Positions 33,042 through 41,176 of a stretch of 64,000 nt of DNA are shown here, piece after piece (positions within the stretch are counted from its first letter, which is position 1; each line of letters starts with the position of its first letter). The notes beneath the pieces were generated by a model. It did no database searches. It saw only the letters and a program-made list of their open reading frames with translations, and had not been told where the DNA came from. This DNA is from Bacillus_P idriensis_A. Its GTDB lineage: Bacteria > Bacillota > Bacilli > Bacillales > Bacillaceae. The DNA lies in contig NZ_JBCMYF010000021.1 of NCBI RefSeq assembly GCF_050483325.1, positions 1 through 64,000 of the forward strand, given 5' to 3'. A program made the translations under genes and the position numbers.

Positions 33042-33755
33042 ATGCAAATGATTTATGAAAAACAGCTGGAAGAAGATCTTTTTCAGTGGAAAAAGAAGTT
33101 GCTTAGAAAATCTTCTAGGTTTGAGCGTGTTTCTAAAAAAACACAAACGAAGATAAACGAGCGCATTCCGGAAAAAGTCCATGCAATTATTACCGAAAGC
33201 ATAAAAAAAATGGTGCAGGCGACACTTGCGGGTTCTAACCTCACGACAAGCGAAAAGAAGCTTGCTGGACTGTCACTTGAAGAAAAAGAAAAGAAAGTCA
33301 GGCAAACGATCGGCACCTTTCAAAAAACAGCTGCTGTAGAAGGAGCAGGGACCGGGGCCGGAGGCATTTTCGGATCGGCTGCTGACTTTCCTTTGCTGCT
33401 GGGCATCAAAATGAAATGCTTATTTGAAATATCCACGCTATATGGATTTGATCCTAAGCAATATGAGGAGCGACTGTTTTTGCTCTATGTCTTTCAATTG
33501 GCTTATTCCAGTGACGAACATCGAAGAAATACGTTCGAACGGATTGAAAACTGGGAACTCAAAAAAGATGATCTTAAAGAGATTGACTGGCAAACCTTTC
33601 AGCAGGAATACAGAGATCACATTGACCTTGTCAAACTGCTGCAGATCATGCCGGGGATCGGGGCAGTTGTAGGCGGTGTTGCTAATTATCACCTTGTCCG
33701 GCATTTAGGGGAAACGGCAATGAATTGCTACCGTCTTCGGATTATGAATAAATAA
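33042..33755 (+). CDS. ecsC: EcsC family protein
   Basis: A 237-residue protein of the EcsC family. An N-terminal basic helical region (1-75) is followed by the Gly-rich segment VEGAGTGAGGIFGSAADFPLLLGIKMKC at about 102-129 (shown in part), which may associate with membranes, and a later hydrophobic PGIGAVVGGVANY near 205-217. Its role in the Ecs locus is not understood; it is not essential for transport in Bacillus subtilis. It is encoded 14 bases after ecsB and closes the operon. Confidence 0.92.
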   Translation: MQMIYEKQLEEDLFQWKKKLLRKSSRFERVSKKTQTKINERIPEKVHAIITESIKKMVQATLAGSNLTTSEKKLAGLSLEEKEKKVRQTIGTFQKTAAVEGAGTGAGGIFGSAADFPLLLGIKMKCLFEISTLYGFDPKQYEERLFLLYVFQLAYSSDEHRRNTFERIENWELKKDDLKEIDWQTFQQEYRDHIDLVKLLQIMPGIGAVVGGVANYHLVRHLGETAMNCYRLRIMNK

Positions 33756-33756
33756 A

Positions 33757-33788
33757 AAGAGTGCGATTTATAGAATCGCACTCTTTTT
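33757..33788. terminator. bidirectional terminator between ecsC and yhaA
   Basis: AAAAGAGTGCGATT / AATCGCACTCTTTT stem with a 5-6 base loop and T run; A run on the other side makes it usable by yhaA as well. Confidence 0.9.
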
Positions 33789-33800
33789 CTGCCTTTGTCC

Positions 33801-35000
33801 TTATTTCTCAACTGCAACAGCATTGTGTTCAGACTGATACGTCAATAATGCCAAACTGAGTGTTTTTGCTGCAATCAGCATCGATTTTTCATCAATATCG
33901 AATTTAGGATGATGGTGAGGATAAGCTGTTTCAGTGTAAGGAGGTTTTGCTCCTGTGAAGAAGAACGTGCCTTTTACATGCTGCAGATAATAGGCAAAGT
34001 CTTCGCCGCCCATTTGCATTGGACTTTCTTCAACAATCTGGACACCTGGAACCTTTAATGCAAGCTCAGCAAGCTGTTCGGTTTCCTCGCGGTGATTAAC
34101 AACAGCCGGGTAGCCTCTCACGAACTGATATTCGTAGTCAGCGTCATAAAGGGCACAAGAAGCCTTGACGGCACGTTCAATTTCTTCCTCAATCAAAGTG
34201 CGCACCTCTTCATCAAATGTCCGGGCCGTTCCAATCAGCACGGCTGAATCGGCAATGACATTAAACGGATTTTCAGCAACAAAAGATCCTACAGATACGA
34301 CTGCAGAATGAACGGGATCGACTTTTCTGCTCACAATCTGCTGCAGGTTCATGACAAGCTGGGAGCCGATGACGACTGCATCTTTCGTTTTGTGAGGCTG
34401 TGCACCGTGTCCGCCTTTTCCATTAATCGTAATCTGAAACCGATCTGCAGCAGCCATGATAGGGCCGACGCGGTATTGAATTTTGCCTGCTGGTTCGCTT
34501 GCCCATAAATGAGTCCCGAATATGACATCAACCCCGTCTAAGCATCCATCTTCAATCATGGATACCGCTCCGCCCGGTGCATATTCTTCAGCATGCTGGT
34601 GAATAAATACAACGCTGCCTTCAAGCGTGCTGCGATGTTTATGTAAAACCTTTGCTAATATCAGCAATGTCGCAGTGTGGCCATCGTGGCCGCAGGCATG
34701 AGCCACACCGGGAACAGTCGATTTATAAGGAACATCCTTTTCATCCCCGATCGGCAGTGCATCAAAATCTGCGCGGAGAGCAATGGTCTTTCCGGGCAAA
34801 TCTCCTTTGATAACAGCAACTACTCCGTTTCCGCCCACACCTGTTCTGGCTTCGATGCCAAGTTTATGGTAAAACTCGGCAATGTAAGCTGCCGTTTTGA
34901 ATTCCTGGAATGAAACCTCCGGATGCATATGAAGATAGCGTCTGATCTCAACCATTTCTTCAAAACCCGCATCTAAATCTGAACATATGTCAGTATACAA
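33801..35000 (-). CDS. yhaA: YhaA, M20-family amidohydrolase
   Basis: A 399-residue metal-dependent amidohydrolase of the N-acyl amino acid / hippurate hydrolase group. Metal-site motifs: ACGHDGHTA near 102-110, HQHAEE near 134-139, and MGGEDFAYY near 357-365; the dimerisation domain carries GGHGAQPH near 191-198. It removes acyl groups from amino acids or peptides in the cytoplasm; exact substrate unknown. The start appears to be TTG at 35000, 9 bases after AAGGATGA. It is divergent from the PAP2 gene. Confidence 0.9.
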   Translation of the reverse strand: MYTDICSDLDAGFEEMVEIRRYLHMHPEVSFQEFKTAAYIAEFYHKLGIEARTGVGGNGVVAVIKGDLPGKTIALRADFDALPIGDEKDVPYKSTVPGVAHACGHDGHTATLLILAKVLHKHRSTLEGSVVFIHQHAEEYAPGGAVSMIEDGCLDGVDVIFGTHLWASEPAGKIQYRVGPIMAAADRFQITINGKGGHGAQPHKTKDAVVIGSQLVMNLQQIVSRKVDPVHSAVVSVGSFVAENPFNVIADSAVLIGTARTFDEEVRTLIEEEIERAVKASCALYDADYEYQFVRGYPAVVNHREETEQLAELALKVPGVQIVEESPMQMGGEDFAYYLQHVKGTFFFTGAKPPYTETAYPHHHPKFDIDEKSMLIAAKTLSLALLTYQSEHNAVAVEK

Positions 35001-35134
35001 AATTTTTCATCCTTTCTTTTTGAACGCTTCTATTCACCAAATCATTAATAAGATAAAATAAATGCAGATATTACAATAAATTCTAGAGAAATTGTTTGAA
35101 AATTACAAGAATAAAGTTTGGAAGGGGCTAAAAG

Positions 35135-35785
35135 ATGAAAAAAGGGTATTTAATTGCCTGTTTTCTAATGCTTACAATTGGAATAATCGTCTCGATGGAT
35201 TCTGAATTTACCAAGCGGGCAGATGCGGCTGCGCGTGAGGCAGTATCATGGGTTCACCATTCAGATTTTCTGCTCGCTATTGTGGATGGGATAGGTTTCC
35301 TGGCTTCTAAAACAGGAATCATAAGCTTATTGGCTCTTGCCATTATCTTACTCGGACTTTTATATAAGCATATTCTTCAGCCGCTTATGATTGTGCTCGC
35401 CGTTTATTTTGGAGACCTCCTGAATAAAGCGCTAAAAAACTATTTTGGGCGTGAAAGGCCTCTTGAACCGCTGCATATTGAAGAAGGCTTCAGTTTTCCG
35501 AGCGGGCATGCGATGGTCGGTGTTCTCTTTTATGGATTTTTAGTCTATTTGCTGGCAGGGAAAATAGCGTCAGCAGCTGTAAGAAGGTGGCTTTACGCTG
35601 CTGTGTGCATGCTGATGCTGCTGATTGGCATGAACAGAGTTGCAACGAATGCTCATTTTTTATCTGATGTAGCTGGCGGATATCTCATTGGTCTGATTTG
35701 TTTACTCCTTGTAATTGCGGTCTATGATAAAGTGAATGATTTTCTAGCTGCTGCAAGAAGCAAAAAGAGCGGCGTTTCTGTTTGA
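35135..35785 (+). CDS. PAP2-family membrane phosphatase
   Basis: A 216-residue membrane protein with six helices and the three phosphatase motifs: K101-x6-R108-P109, PSGH at 122-125 (His125), and R168-x5-H174-x3-D178. The residue before Arg168 is Asn where most members have Ser. Such enzymes dephosphorylate phosphatidylglycerophosphate or undecaprenyl pyrophosphate on the outer face of the membrane; it resembles YodM-type proteins. GGAAGGGG precedes the ATG. It is monocistronic and ends at a hairpin; not part of the conserved order as I recall it. Confidence 0.85.
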   Translation: MKKGYLIACFLMLTIGIIVSMDSEFTKRADAAAREAVSWVHHSDFLLAIVDGIGFLASKTGIISLLALAIILLGLLYKHILQPLMIVLAVYFGDLLNKALKNYFGRERPLEPLHIEEGFSFPSGHAMVGVLFYGFLVYLLAGKIASAAVRRWLYAAVCMLMLLIGMNRVATNAHFLSDVAGGYLIGLICLLLVIAVYDKVNDFLAAARSKKSGVSV

Positions 35786-35802
35786 CGTCTTATATGGTAT
35801 TT

Positions 35803-35835
35803 AAAACAGGCACTTCTTTATGAATGCCTGTTTTT
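35803..35835. terminator. terminator between the PAP2 gene and yhfA
   Basis: AAAACAGGCA (35803-35812) / TGCCTGTTTT (35825-35834), 12-base loop, T run; A run on the other side. Confidence 0.85.
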
Positions 35836-35900
35836 GTGTTTATGATGTTATATGTCAATAATAAAACCGGATTAAAACAGAGACCGCTTTTCATTCCTCT

Positions 35901-37286
35901 TTACAGTAAAAACATCGCCACAATCGTGGTCACAATCAAACCAATTGTCACAGGAAGAATGTTTCGTCTTGCAAGTTCAAATGGATCGACTCCGCATATG
36001 GCAGCAGCGGGAATAAGCGCCCATGGAATGATCGTTCCTCCGCCTACCCATATGGCTGTGATTTGCCCTAAGGCTGTTAATGTGGCTGCTCCAGTACCAA
36101 TAGCCGTGGAAATTAAACTGGCAATTGAGCCTGCAAGGGATATCCCTGAAAATCCGGAGCCATCAAGACCGGTAAGCACGCCGACACCAGTCAGTGTAAC
36201 CGCTGCAACTTCTTTAGTTAAAGGAACAACAGATGCGAGGGCCACCCCAAGGTCATTTACAATTCCCTGTGAAGTTTTTGGTAAAAAATCGCCGACAATT
36301 TTAACAAATCCGGCATCTCCCAGATAAAAGAAAGCTGCAATCGGAATAACTGGTCCAAACACTTTAAAGCCAAATTGAAACCCCTCAATCATGTATCCTG
36401 TTGTTTTTTCAAGACTTGCATTTCTGTGAGCGAGCAGACAAACAGCAAGCAGAATGACCAGTGCCGTTCCTCCAATTAAAGCTGTTGCATCTCCGCCCTG
36501 CAAGTTAAGCTTAACCATCAGCAGAATATCAATCACAAATAATAGTGGAATAAACAAGGCCATGAAGAGTTTCATCCTGCCAGTCAGCAGCTCCTTTTTC
36601 TTCTCGGCTGAGATTGGCATTGTAAGAGACGGAAAAGACTTACCCAGCTTCATATCTCTCATTAAGAGGAAATAAGCTGTTATGGTAGTAACAGTCCCCA
36701 TCACAATAACGAGCGGAATGGATGCACTGATTACATCGCCAATCGGAAGACCGGCTGCATCTGACGTAAGTTTTGGAGCAGCCTGAATGACAAAGTCGCC
36801 TGAAAGCGCAATGCCATGACCAAATAAGTTCATGGCCATTGCCACACCTAATGCGGGGAGACCAGCCTTTATCGCAGCCGGCAGCAGAACAGCGCCAATC
36901 AGGGCAACAGCGGGTGAAGGCCAGAAAAACCAGGAAATGGTCATCATTAATAATCCAATAGTCCAAAATGCAAGTGTTGGATTGCGAATGATCTTTGTGA
37001 ATGGCGATACCATTGATTCATTTATCCCGGTTACTTCTAAAATCTTGCTCATTGAAACAATGATGGAAATCACAAGGATCGTCGGCAGCAGCTCAGTAAT
37101 AGCAAAAATGAAACTGTTGAAAACACTTGTAATTGAATGGCTTAAGGAATGGCTTGCAGCAAAAGAAACTACAATAATCCCGATAATGCTGACAACGGTT
37201 GTATCCCGTCTGAAAAGCATGAATCCTATAATACTTATAATAAAAAACACATAAAACCAGTGTATGAGAGTTAACTCAGCCCCCAT
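35901..37286 (-). CDS. yhfA: YhfA-like multi-helix permease
   Basis: A 461-residue membrane protein with roughly twelve helices, of the GntP / arsenite-permease-like ion transporter group. Gly- and Pro-rich transport motifs such as GVGVLTGLDGSGFSGISLAG near 378-397 and AIWVGGGTIIPWALIPAAA near 415-433 recur in the two halves. The transported ion or acid is unknown. The ATG at 37286 is 8 bases after GGAG; a GTG three codons upstream is less well spaced. The symbol rests on position beyond yhaA and on length. Confidence 0.65.
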   Translation of the reverse strand: MGAELTLIHWFYVFFIISIIGFMLFRRDTTVVSIIGIIVVSFAASHSLSHSITSVFNSFIFAITELLPTILVISIIVSMSKILEVTGINESMVSPFTKIIRNPTLAFWTIGLLMMTISWFFWPSPAVALIGAVLLPAAIKAGLPALGVAMAMNLFGHGIALSGDFVIQAAPKLTSDAAGLPIGDVISASIPLVIVMGTVTTITAYFLLMRDMKLGKSFPSLTMPISAEKKKELLTGRMKLFMALFIPLLFVIDILLMVKLNLQGGDATALIGGTALVILLAVCLLAHRNASLEKTTGYMIEGFQFGFKVFGPVIPIAAFFYLGDAGFVKIVGDFLPKTSQGIVNDLGVALASVVPLTKEVAAVTLTGVGVLTGLDGSGFSGISLAGSIASLISTAIGTGAATLTALGQITAIWVGGGTIIPWALIPAAAICGVDPFELARRNILPVTIGLIVTTIVAMFLL

Positions 37287-37429
37287 AGTGATCACTCCAC
37301 TCCTGTATAAATGCCTAGATTCCTGTAATACAGGTTATGTGCGGAGCAGGAGGTTGTGATTGTTATTTTTAAAGAAATGGGGGTACTATTTTAGTAGAAT
37401 GCTGTCATTTCCAAGGAAATATTGTCACC

Positions 37430-37640
37430 GTACCCCGAAAAGCGGAATCGCCCGTTCTGGCCGAGGAGCTGGGCGATGGAGCTAGACAGCCCCGAAAAGC
37501 GGAGCCGACTGCTCAGGCCCGACAGACAGATAAGAATTCACCCGAAAAGTCCGGTTTTGACTTTTTGGGGTGAATTTGTTCTGGCCGAGGGACTAGGAGG
37601 CGTAGCTGGACACCCCCGAAAAGCGGAGCCGGCTGTTCAT
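37430..37640. repeat. 122-bp repeat family, inverted copies, with a large hairpin
   Basis: GAAAAGCGGA(A/G) occurs three times (from 37437, 37494, 37617) together with TTCTGGCCGAGG; these are reverse complements of the 15.9-kb repeat. Between them, AATTCACCC-g-AAAAGTC (37536-37551) pairs with GACTTTT-tg-GGGTGAATT (37559-37576) to give a long hairpin. The 404-base gap between yhfA and hmoB holds this and the hmoB terminator only. Confidence 0.85.
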
Positions 37641-37659
37641 AAGACAAGCACAAATGAAA

Positions 37660-37684
37660 GAACCCCCGCAAAATGCGAAGGTTC
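37660..37684 (-). terminator. terminator of hmoB
   Basis: Minus strand: GAACCTTCGCA (37684-37674) / TGCGGGGGTTC with two G-U pairs, 3-base loop, then TTTC. Confidence 0.65.
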
Positions 37685-37699
37685 AGTTCTTTCATTAAT

Positions 37700-38203
37700 T
37701 TATCCGGTTACAGTATGATAGGTTGTTACATAAGAAGGTCTTGGGAATATCGGCTTTTGGTCTACACCTTCGCTTGTCCCTCTTTTTTTATGTGCCTGTT
37801 CATACGATTTTGAGGCCTGCCAGTTTTTAAAGGACGATTCATTATCCCATAGCGTAAGAATGACATAAGTATCATCATTAACAGGTCTGAGCACACGAAT
37901 TGCGACAAATCCGGGTTCGCCTTCAATCATTCGTGCCCGTTCTTTGAAGCGCTGTTCAAAGAGAGGCTTCCCTTCATCAGATACAGGAATATTGTTCAGG
38001 ACAGCATAGCTTCCATTTTGGAAATCACCAGCACCATCAAGAACTTCATACTTTTTAGGCTCCTTAAAAAGGGAAGGGGCATCGCTTTCATGTAAGAGAA
38101 TCGCTTTATCCTCATTTTGCATAAGAAGCATTTTTTCATTTTGATTTTCAGATGCTGTTTTAGCTAAATAGTCTGCAGTTCCAAATGTGACATAAAAATT
38201 CAT
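37700..38203 (-). CDS. hmoB: HmoB, haem-degrading monooxygenase
   Basis: A 167-residue protein with an N-terminal extension and a C-terminal ABM (antibiotic biosynthesis monooxygenase-like) domain at about 65-165. The domain contains NNIPVSDEGKPLFEQRF, the WDNESSFKNWQASKSY core and a following His in EQAHKKR, the expected axial haem ligand of the IsdG/HmoB group. It opens haem to release iron. Length matches HmoB (YhgC) of Bacillus subtilis as I recall it. It is divergent from pbpF; the intergenic -10-like TATAAT on the minus strand (near 38232) may serve it. Confidence 0.9.
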   Translation of the reverse strand: MNFYVTFGTADYLAKTASENQNEKMLLMQNEDKAILLHESDAPSLFKEPKKYEVLDGAGDFQNGSYAVLNNIPVSDEGKPLFEQRFKERARMIEGEPGFVAIRVLRPVNDDTYVILTLWDNESSFKNWQASKSYEQAHKKRGTSEGVDQKPIFPRPSYVTTYHTVTG

Positions 38204-38339
38204 TTTACATTCACCTCTTTTTGTTTCATTATAACAATGATTCCATAATTATTGCTATTTTCAGCCTCCAGTGTACATATTCATTCCTTTATTTAACAAT
38301 AATAAGAGTATCTAAATTTAACGAATTGTAGGTGATGAC

Positions 38340-40484
38340 ATGCGAAAAAAAATCATTCTCTCTGCCAGTGTTGCACTATCTACAGCTGTAATTGCTTTTG
38401 CAGTCTACCTGCTCATTTTAGTGATCGGCGATTATTCTATAGATGAGAAAAAGCTTGTCATGGATTCGACTACCACTTTAGTGGATTTAAAAGGCAATAA
38501 GGTTGCGGAGCTGTATTTGCAGAACCGCGAGCCCGTAACGATTAAAGAAATTCCGGAGCATGTCCGCAATGCATTTATTGCTGTAGAAGATCAACGGTTT
38601 TATGAACACAATGGAATCGATATGAGGGCCATAACGAGGGCTTTGTATAAAGATTTGCTTGCCGGCCAGAAAGTGGAGGGCGGAAGCACGATCACACAGC
38701 AGCTTGCCAAAAATACATTTCTCTCTACTGAAAAGTCTCTTCTGAGAAAAACCAAAGAAGCGGCCATTGCGATGAGTCTTGAAAACAAATACAGCAAAAA
38801 TAAATTGCTTGAACTGTATTTGAATCAAGTTTATTTCGGTCATGGTGCGTATGGCATTCAAAGCGCTGCACTTTACTATTTCAATAAGGATGCAAAGGAT
38901 CTGACGGTCGAAGAAGGTGCGATGCTTGCCGGCCTCCCAAAAGCACCTTCTAATTATTCTCCGGTTCTGCATCCTGAAAAAAGCAAAGAACGCCGGGACA
39001 CGATTTTAAGTCTGATGGGTGATCAGGATTATTTGACACCTGAAGAAGTCGTCCGTGCACAAGGGAAGACGCTTGGTTTAAATATCTCTGAAGAATCCGA
39101 ATCACCTTGGCTTACAACATACATTGATATGGTAATGGACGAGGCAAAAGATCGATATGCTTTATCAAATGAAGAATTAATGCGGGGAGGCTATACAGTC
39201 ACAGTCCCTATAAATACAGAAATGCAGGAAACAGCTTATGAGCTGTTTAAAAAAGGAGAATACTTTCCGGGAACAAATCAGCATGCAGAAGGAGCATTTG
39301 TCCTACTTGATAATAAAACCGGCGGCGTACTGGCTGCGATTGGCGGAAGAAATTATACACAAAAAGGGTTTAACCGCGTCAATACGATGAGGCAGCCTGG
39401 CTCAACGTTTAAACCGCTTGCCGTATACGGACCGGCAATGGAAGAAGATGAATTCGGCCCTTATTCATTGCTCGAAGACAAGCCTGTCTCATATAACGGG
39501 TATCAGCCAAGAAATAATGATCAGCAGTACGAAGAAGAAGTTACGATGTATGATGCCATTGCTGCATCTAAAAATGCACCTGCTGTTTGGGCATTAAATG
39601 AAATCGGGATTTCTAAGAGCAAGAAGTACCTTGAGAAGTCGGGTCTTTCTATAGAAGATAACGGTCTTTCAATCGCTCTCGGCGGACTAAAAGAAGGAGT
39701 TTCGCCATTGCAGCTTGCAAATGCCTACAGATCATTTGCCCAGTACGGCGTTTATAGTGAGCCGTTTGTTATCCAGAAGATAGAGGACCGTGAGTCCAAA
39801 AAAGTTGGTGAAGTGAAACAAGAGAAGAAGCGGATTTTTTCTTCTCAGACTGCATGGAACATGACAAGGATGCTTCAAGAGGTAGTTGAAGACGGAACAG
39901 GCCAGACAGGAACATACGGAGGCGAACTTGCCGGAAAAACAGGCACAACTTCATATGTCGATAAAAAAGGCGCTGTAAAAGATGCGTGGTTTGTAGGCTA
40001 CACGCCTAAAGTCTCAGGTGCCCTCTGGATGGGCTATGATAAGACAAACAGTGAACAGCATCTGACTCATGGCAGTTCTTTTCCAACAAAACTATTTAAA
40101 GATATTTTAAGAAATTCTTCGATTGACCAGAATGTGGCGTTTAGCCTCCCAAAAGGTGTAGAGGATCTCGAAGAGCCAATCAGGCTGAAAAACCTTGGTG
40201 CTGTTGAAGCAAAGTATACATTTAAGCCGCTCGGTTTATTTACTGTCACACTGAACTGGGAAGCTCAAAAAGATGACCGGGTTATCTATAGAATTTATGA
40301 AACAAGCGGAAATGAGGACAAGCTTGTCGGTTTTGTGAAAGGAAAGGATTCCTATGAAATTCCTTATGCCAATCTTTTATCAGAAGCTGCCTATAAAATT
40401 GTTCCTTATAATGAGCAAACCGATCAAGAAGGCAAAGGATCAAAACCGGTCAAACCAAAACTATTTACAACGGCTCCATACTAG
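38340..40484 (+). CDS. pbpF: PbpF, class A penicillin-binding protein
   Basis: A 714-residue bifunctional peptidoglycan synthase, the length I recall for PbpF. It has an N-terminal membrane anchor (8-30), then a glycosyltransferase domain with EDQRFYEHNG (catalytic Glu83), GGSTITQQL and RKTKEAAIA motifs. The transpeptidase domain has SxxK with Ser355-Lys358 (PGSTFKP), a SKN motif and KTGT at 533-536. A short C-terminal domain follows to residue 714. PbpF acts in cell-wall and spore peptidoglycan synthesis and is expressed in forespores in Bacillus subtilis. I could not identify a clear SigG promoter here. Confidence 0.94.
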   Translation: MRKKIILSASVALSTAVIAFAVYLLILVIGDYSIDEKKLVMDSTTTLVDLKGNKVAELYLQNREPVTIKEIPEHVRNAFIAVEDQRFYEHNGIDMRAITRALYKDLLAGQKVEGGSTITQQLAKNTFLSTEKSLLRKTKEAAIAMSLENKYSKNKLLELYLNQVYFGHGAYGIQSAALYYFNKDAKDLTVEEGAMLAGLPKAPSNYSPVLHPEKSKERRDTILSLMGDQDYLTPEEVVRAQGKTLGLNISEESESPWLTTYIDMVMDEAKDRYALSNEELMRGGYTVTVPINTEMQETAYELFKKGEYFPGTNQHAEGAFVLLDNKTGGVLAAIGGRNYTQKGFNRVNTMRQPGSTFKPLAVYGPAMEEDEFGPYSLLEDKPVSYNGYQPRNNDQQYEEEVTMYDAIAASKNAPAVWALNEIGISKSKKYLEKSGLSIEDNGLSIALGGLKEGVSPLQLANAYRSFAQYGVYSEPFVIQKIEDRESKKVGEVKQEKKRIFSSQTAWNMTRMLQEVVEDGTGQTGTYGGELAGKTGTTSYVDKKGAVKDAWFVGYTPKVSGALWMGYDKTNSEQHLTHGSSFPTKLFKDILRNSSIDQNVAFSLPKGVEDLEEPIRLKNLGAVEAKYTFKPLGLFTVTLNWEAQKDDRVIYRIYETSGNEDKLVGFVKGKDSYEIPYANLLSEAAYKIVPYNEQTDQEGKGSKPVKPKLFTTAPY

Positions 40485-40516
40485 CTGGTTCCAGCAGCTT
40501 TCCTATTAAGCAGGAC

Positions 40517-40566
40517 GGATCCCGGCAGATAAGTCAAAACCGGACTTTTCTGAGGGATCCTTTTTT
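40517..40566 (+). terminator. terminator after pbpF
   Basis: Nested stem: GGATCCC (40517-40523) / GGGATCC (40554-40560) outside, CAGA / TCTG in the middle, AAGTC / GACTT inside, followed by six T bases. The AAGTC..CCGG..GACTT core also occurs in the hairpin at 37.5 kb. Confidence 0.8.
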
Positions 40567-40569
40567 GTC

Positions 40570-41047
40570 TGCCTGCGCTATACGGTTGATTGCGCTTTTC
40601 GGTGGTGTCTAGCTCCACCTCCTAGTCCCTCGGCCAGAACGGCTCCGTCTGTAAAGGCAAAAAGCGCCTTTTCAGCCGGATCCTTATCTGCCTGTCGGGC
40701 CTGAACAGTCGGCTCCGCTTTTCGGTGGTGTCCAGCTCCGCCTCCTAGTCCCTCGGCCAGAACAAAATCCTCCAATTAATTGGGGAACCCCATGAATTAA
40801 TTCGGAAACCCCTTCAATTAAATTGAAAACCCCATGAATTAATTCCCAAACCCCTCCAATTAAATTGAAAACCCCATTAATTGGGTATTGGCTCCTCGTA
40901 CTGGCAGTCGGCATCGCTTTTCAGTGGTGTCTAGCTCCGCCTCCTAGTCCCTCGGCCAGAACGGCTCCGTCTGTAAAGGCAAAAAGCGCCTTTTCAGCCG
41001 GATCCTTATCTGTCTGTCGGGCCTGAACAGTCGGCTCCGCTTTTCGG
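40570..41047. repeat. 122-bp repeat family, three copies interrupted by a 21-bp array
   Basis: TCGGCCAGAAC occurs at about 40630, 40754 and 40951, with GGCAAAAAGCGCCTTTTCAGCCGGATCCTTAT-type downstream parts (in shorter pieces) and GTCGGCTCCGCTTTTC ends, in the same orientation as the 15.9-kb array. The second copy is cut after CCAGAAC by a 21-bp repeat array and resumes at GCAGTCGGCATCGC. The 692-base gap between pbpF and hemE consists almost wholly of these repeats plus the pbpF terminator and hemE promoter region. Confidence 0.88.
40765..40890. repeat. 21-bp tandem repeat, six units
   Basis: AACCCC occurs at 40786, 40807, 40828, 40849 and 40870, exactly 21 bases apart, with a diverged unit ahead at 40765. 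The consensus is AACCCC-N3-AATTAA followed by a variable 9 bases. Units 2 and 4 resemble each other, as do 3 and 5, so the underlying period is 42. On the minus strand one frame is open across the array as a heptapeptide repeat of the form xGVxxLI. Confidence 0.9.
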
Positions 41048-41054
41048 TTTTCAG

Positions 41055-41091
41055 TGTCAATTTATTGACATTTATTTGTGAAATCTATACA
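41055..41091 (+). promoter_or_regulatory. dyad and possible promoter of hemE
   Basis: TGTCAAT-tt-ATTGACA (41055-41070) is a perfect 7+7 dyad. Its right half supplies a consensus -35 TTGACA (41065-41070); TATACA at 41086 could be the -10 but the 15-base spacer is short. A repressor bound to the dyad would block the -35. The spacing is one base short of the TnrA/GlnR pattern, so the regulator is unknown. Confidence 0.5.
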
Positions 41092-41176
41092 AGCAAGGGT
41101 GAAACAGTTATAGTGTAAGGAGCAAAAACAAGGAATAGCGTGTTTGTTTTACATAGAAAGGTGGATTTGAGGATTT

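Noticed and set aside
37287..37296. AGTGATCACT palindrome at the yhfA start
   Set aside because: Coincides with the ribosome-binding region and start codon; ten bases is within chance expectation.
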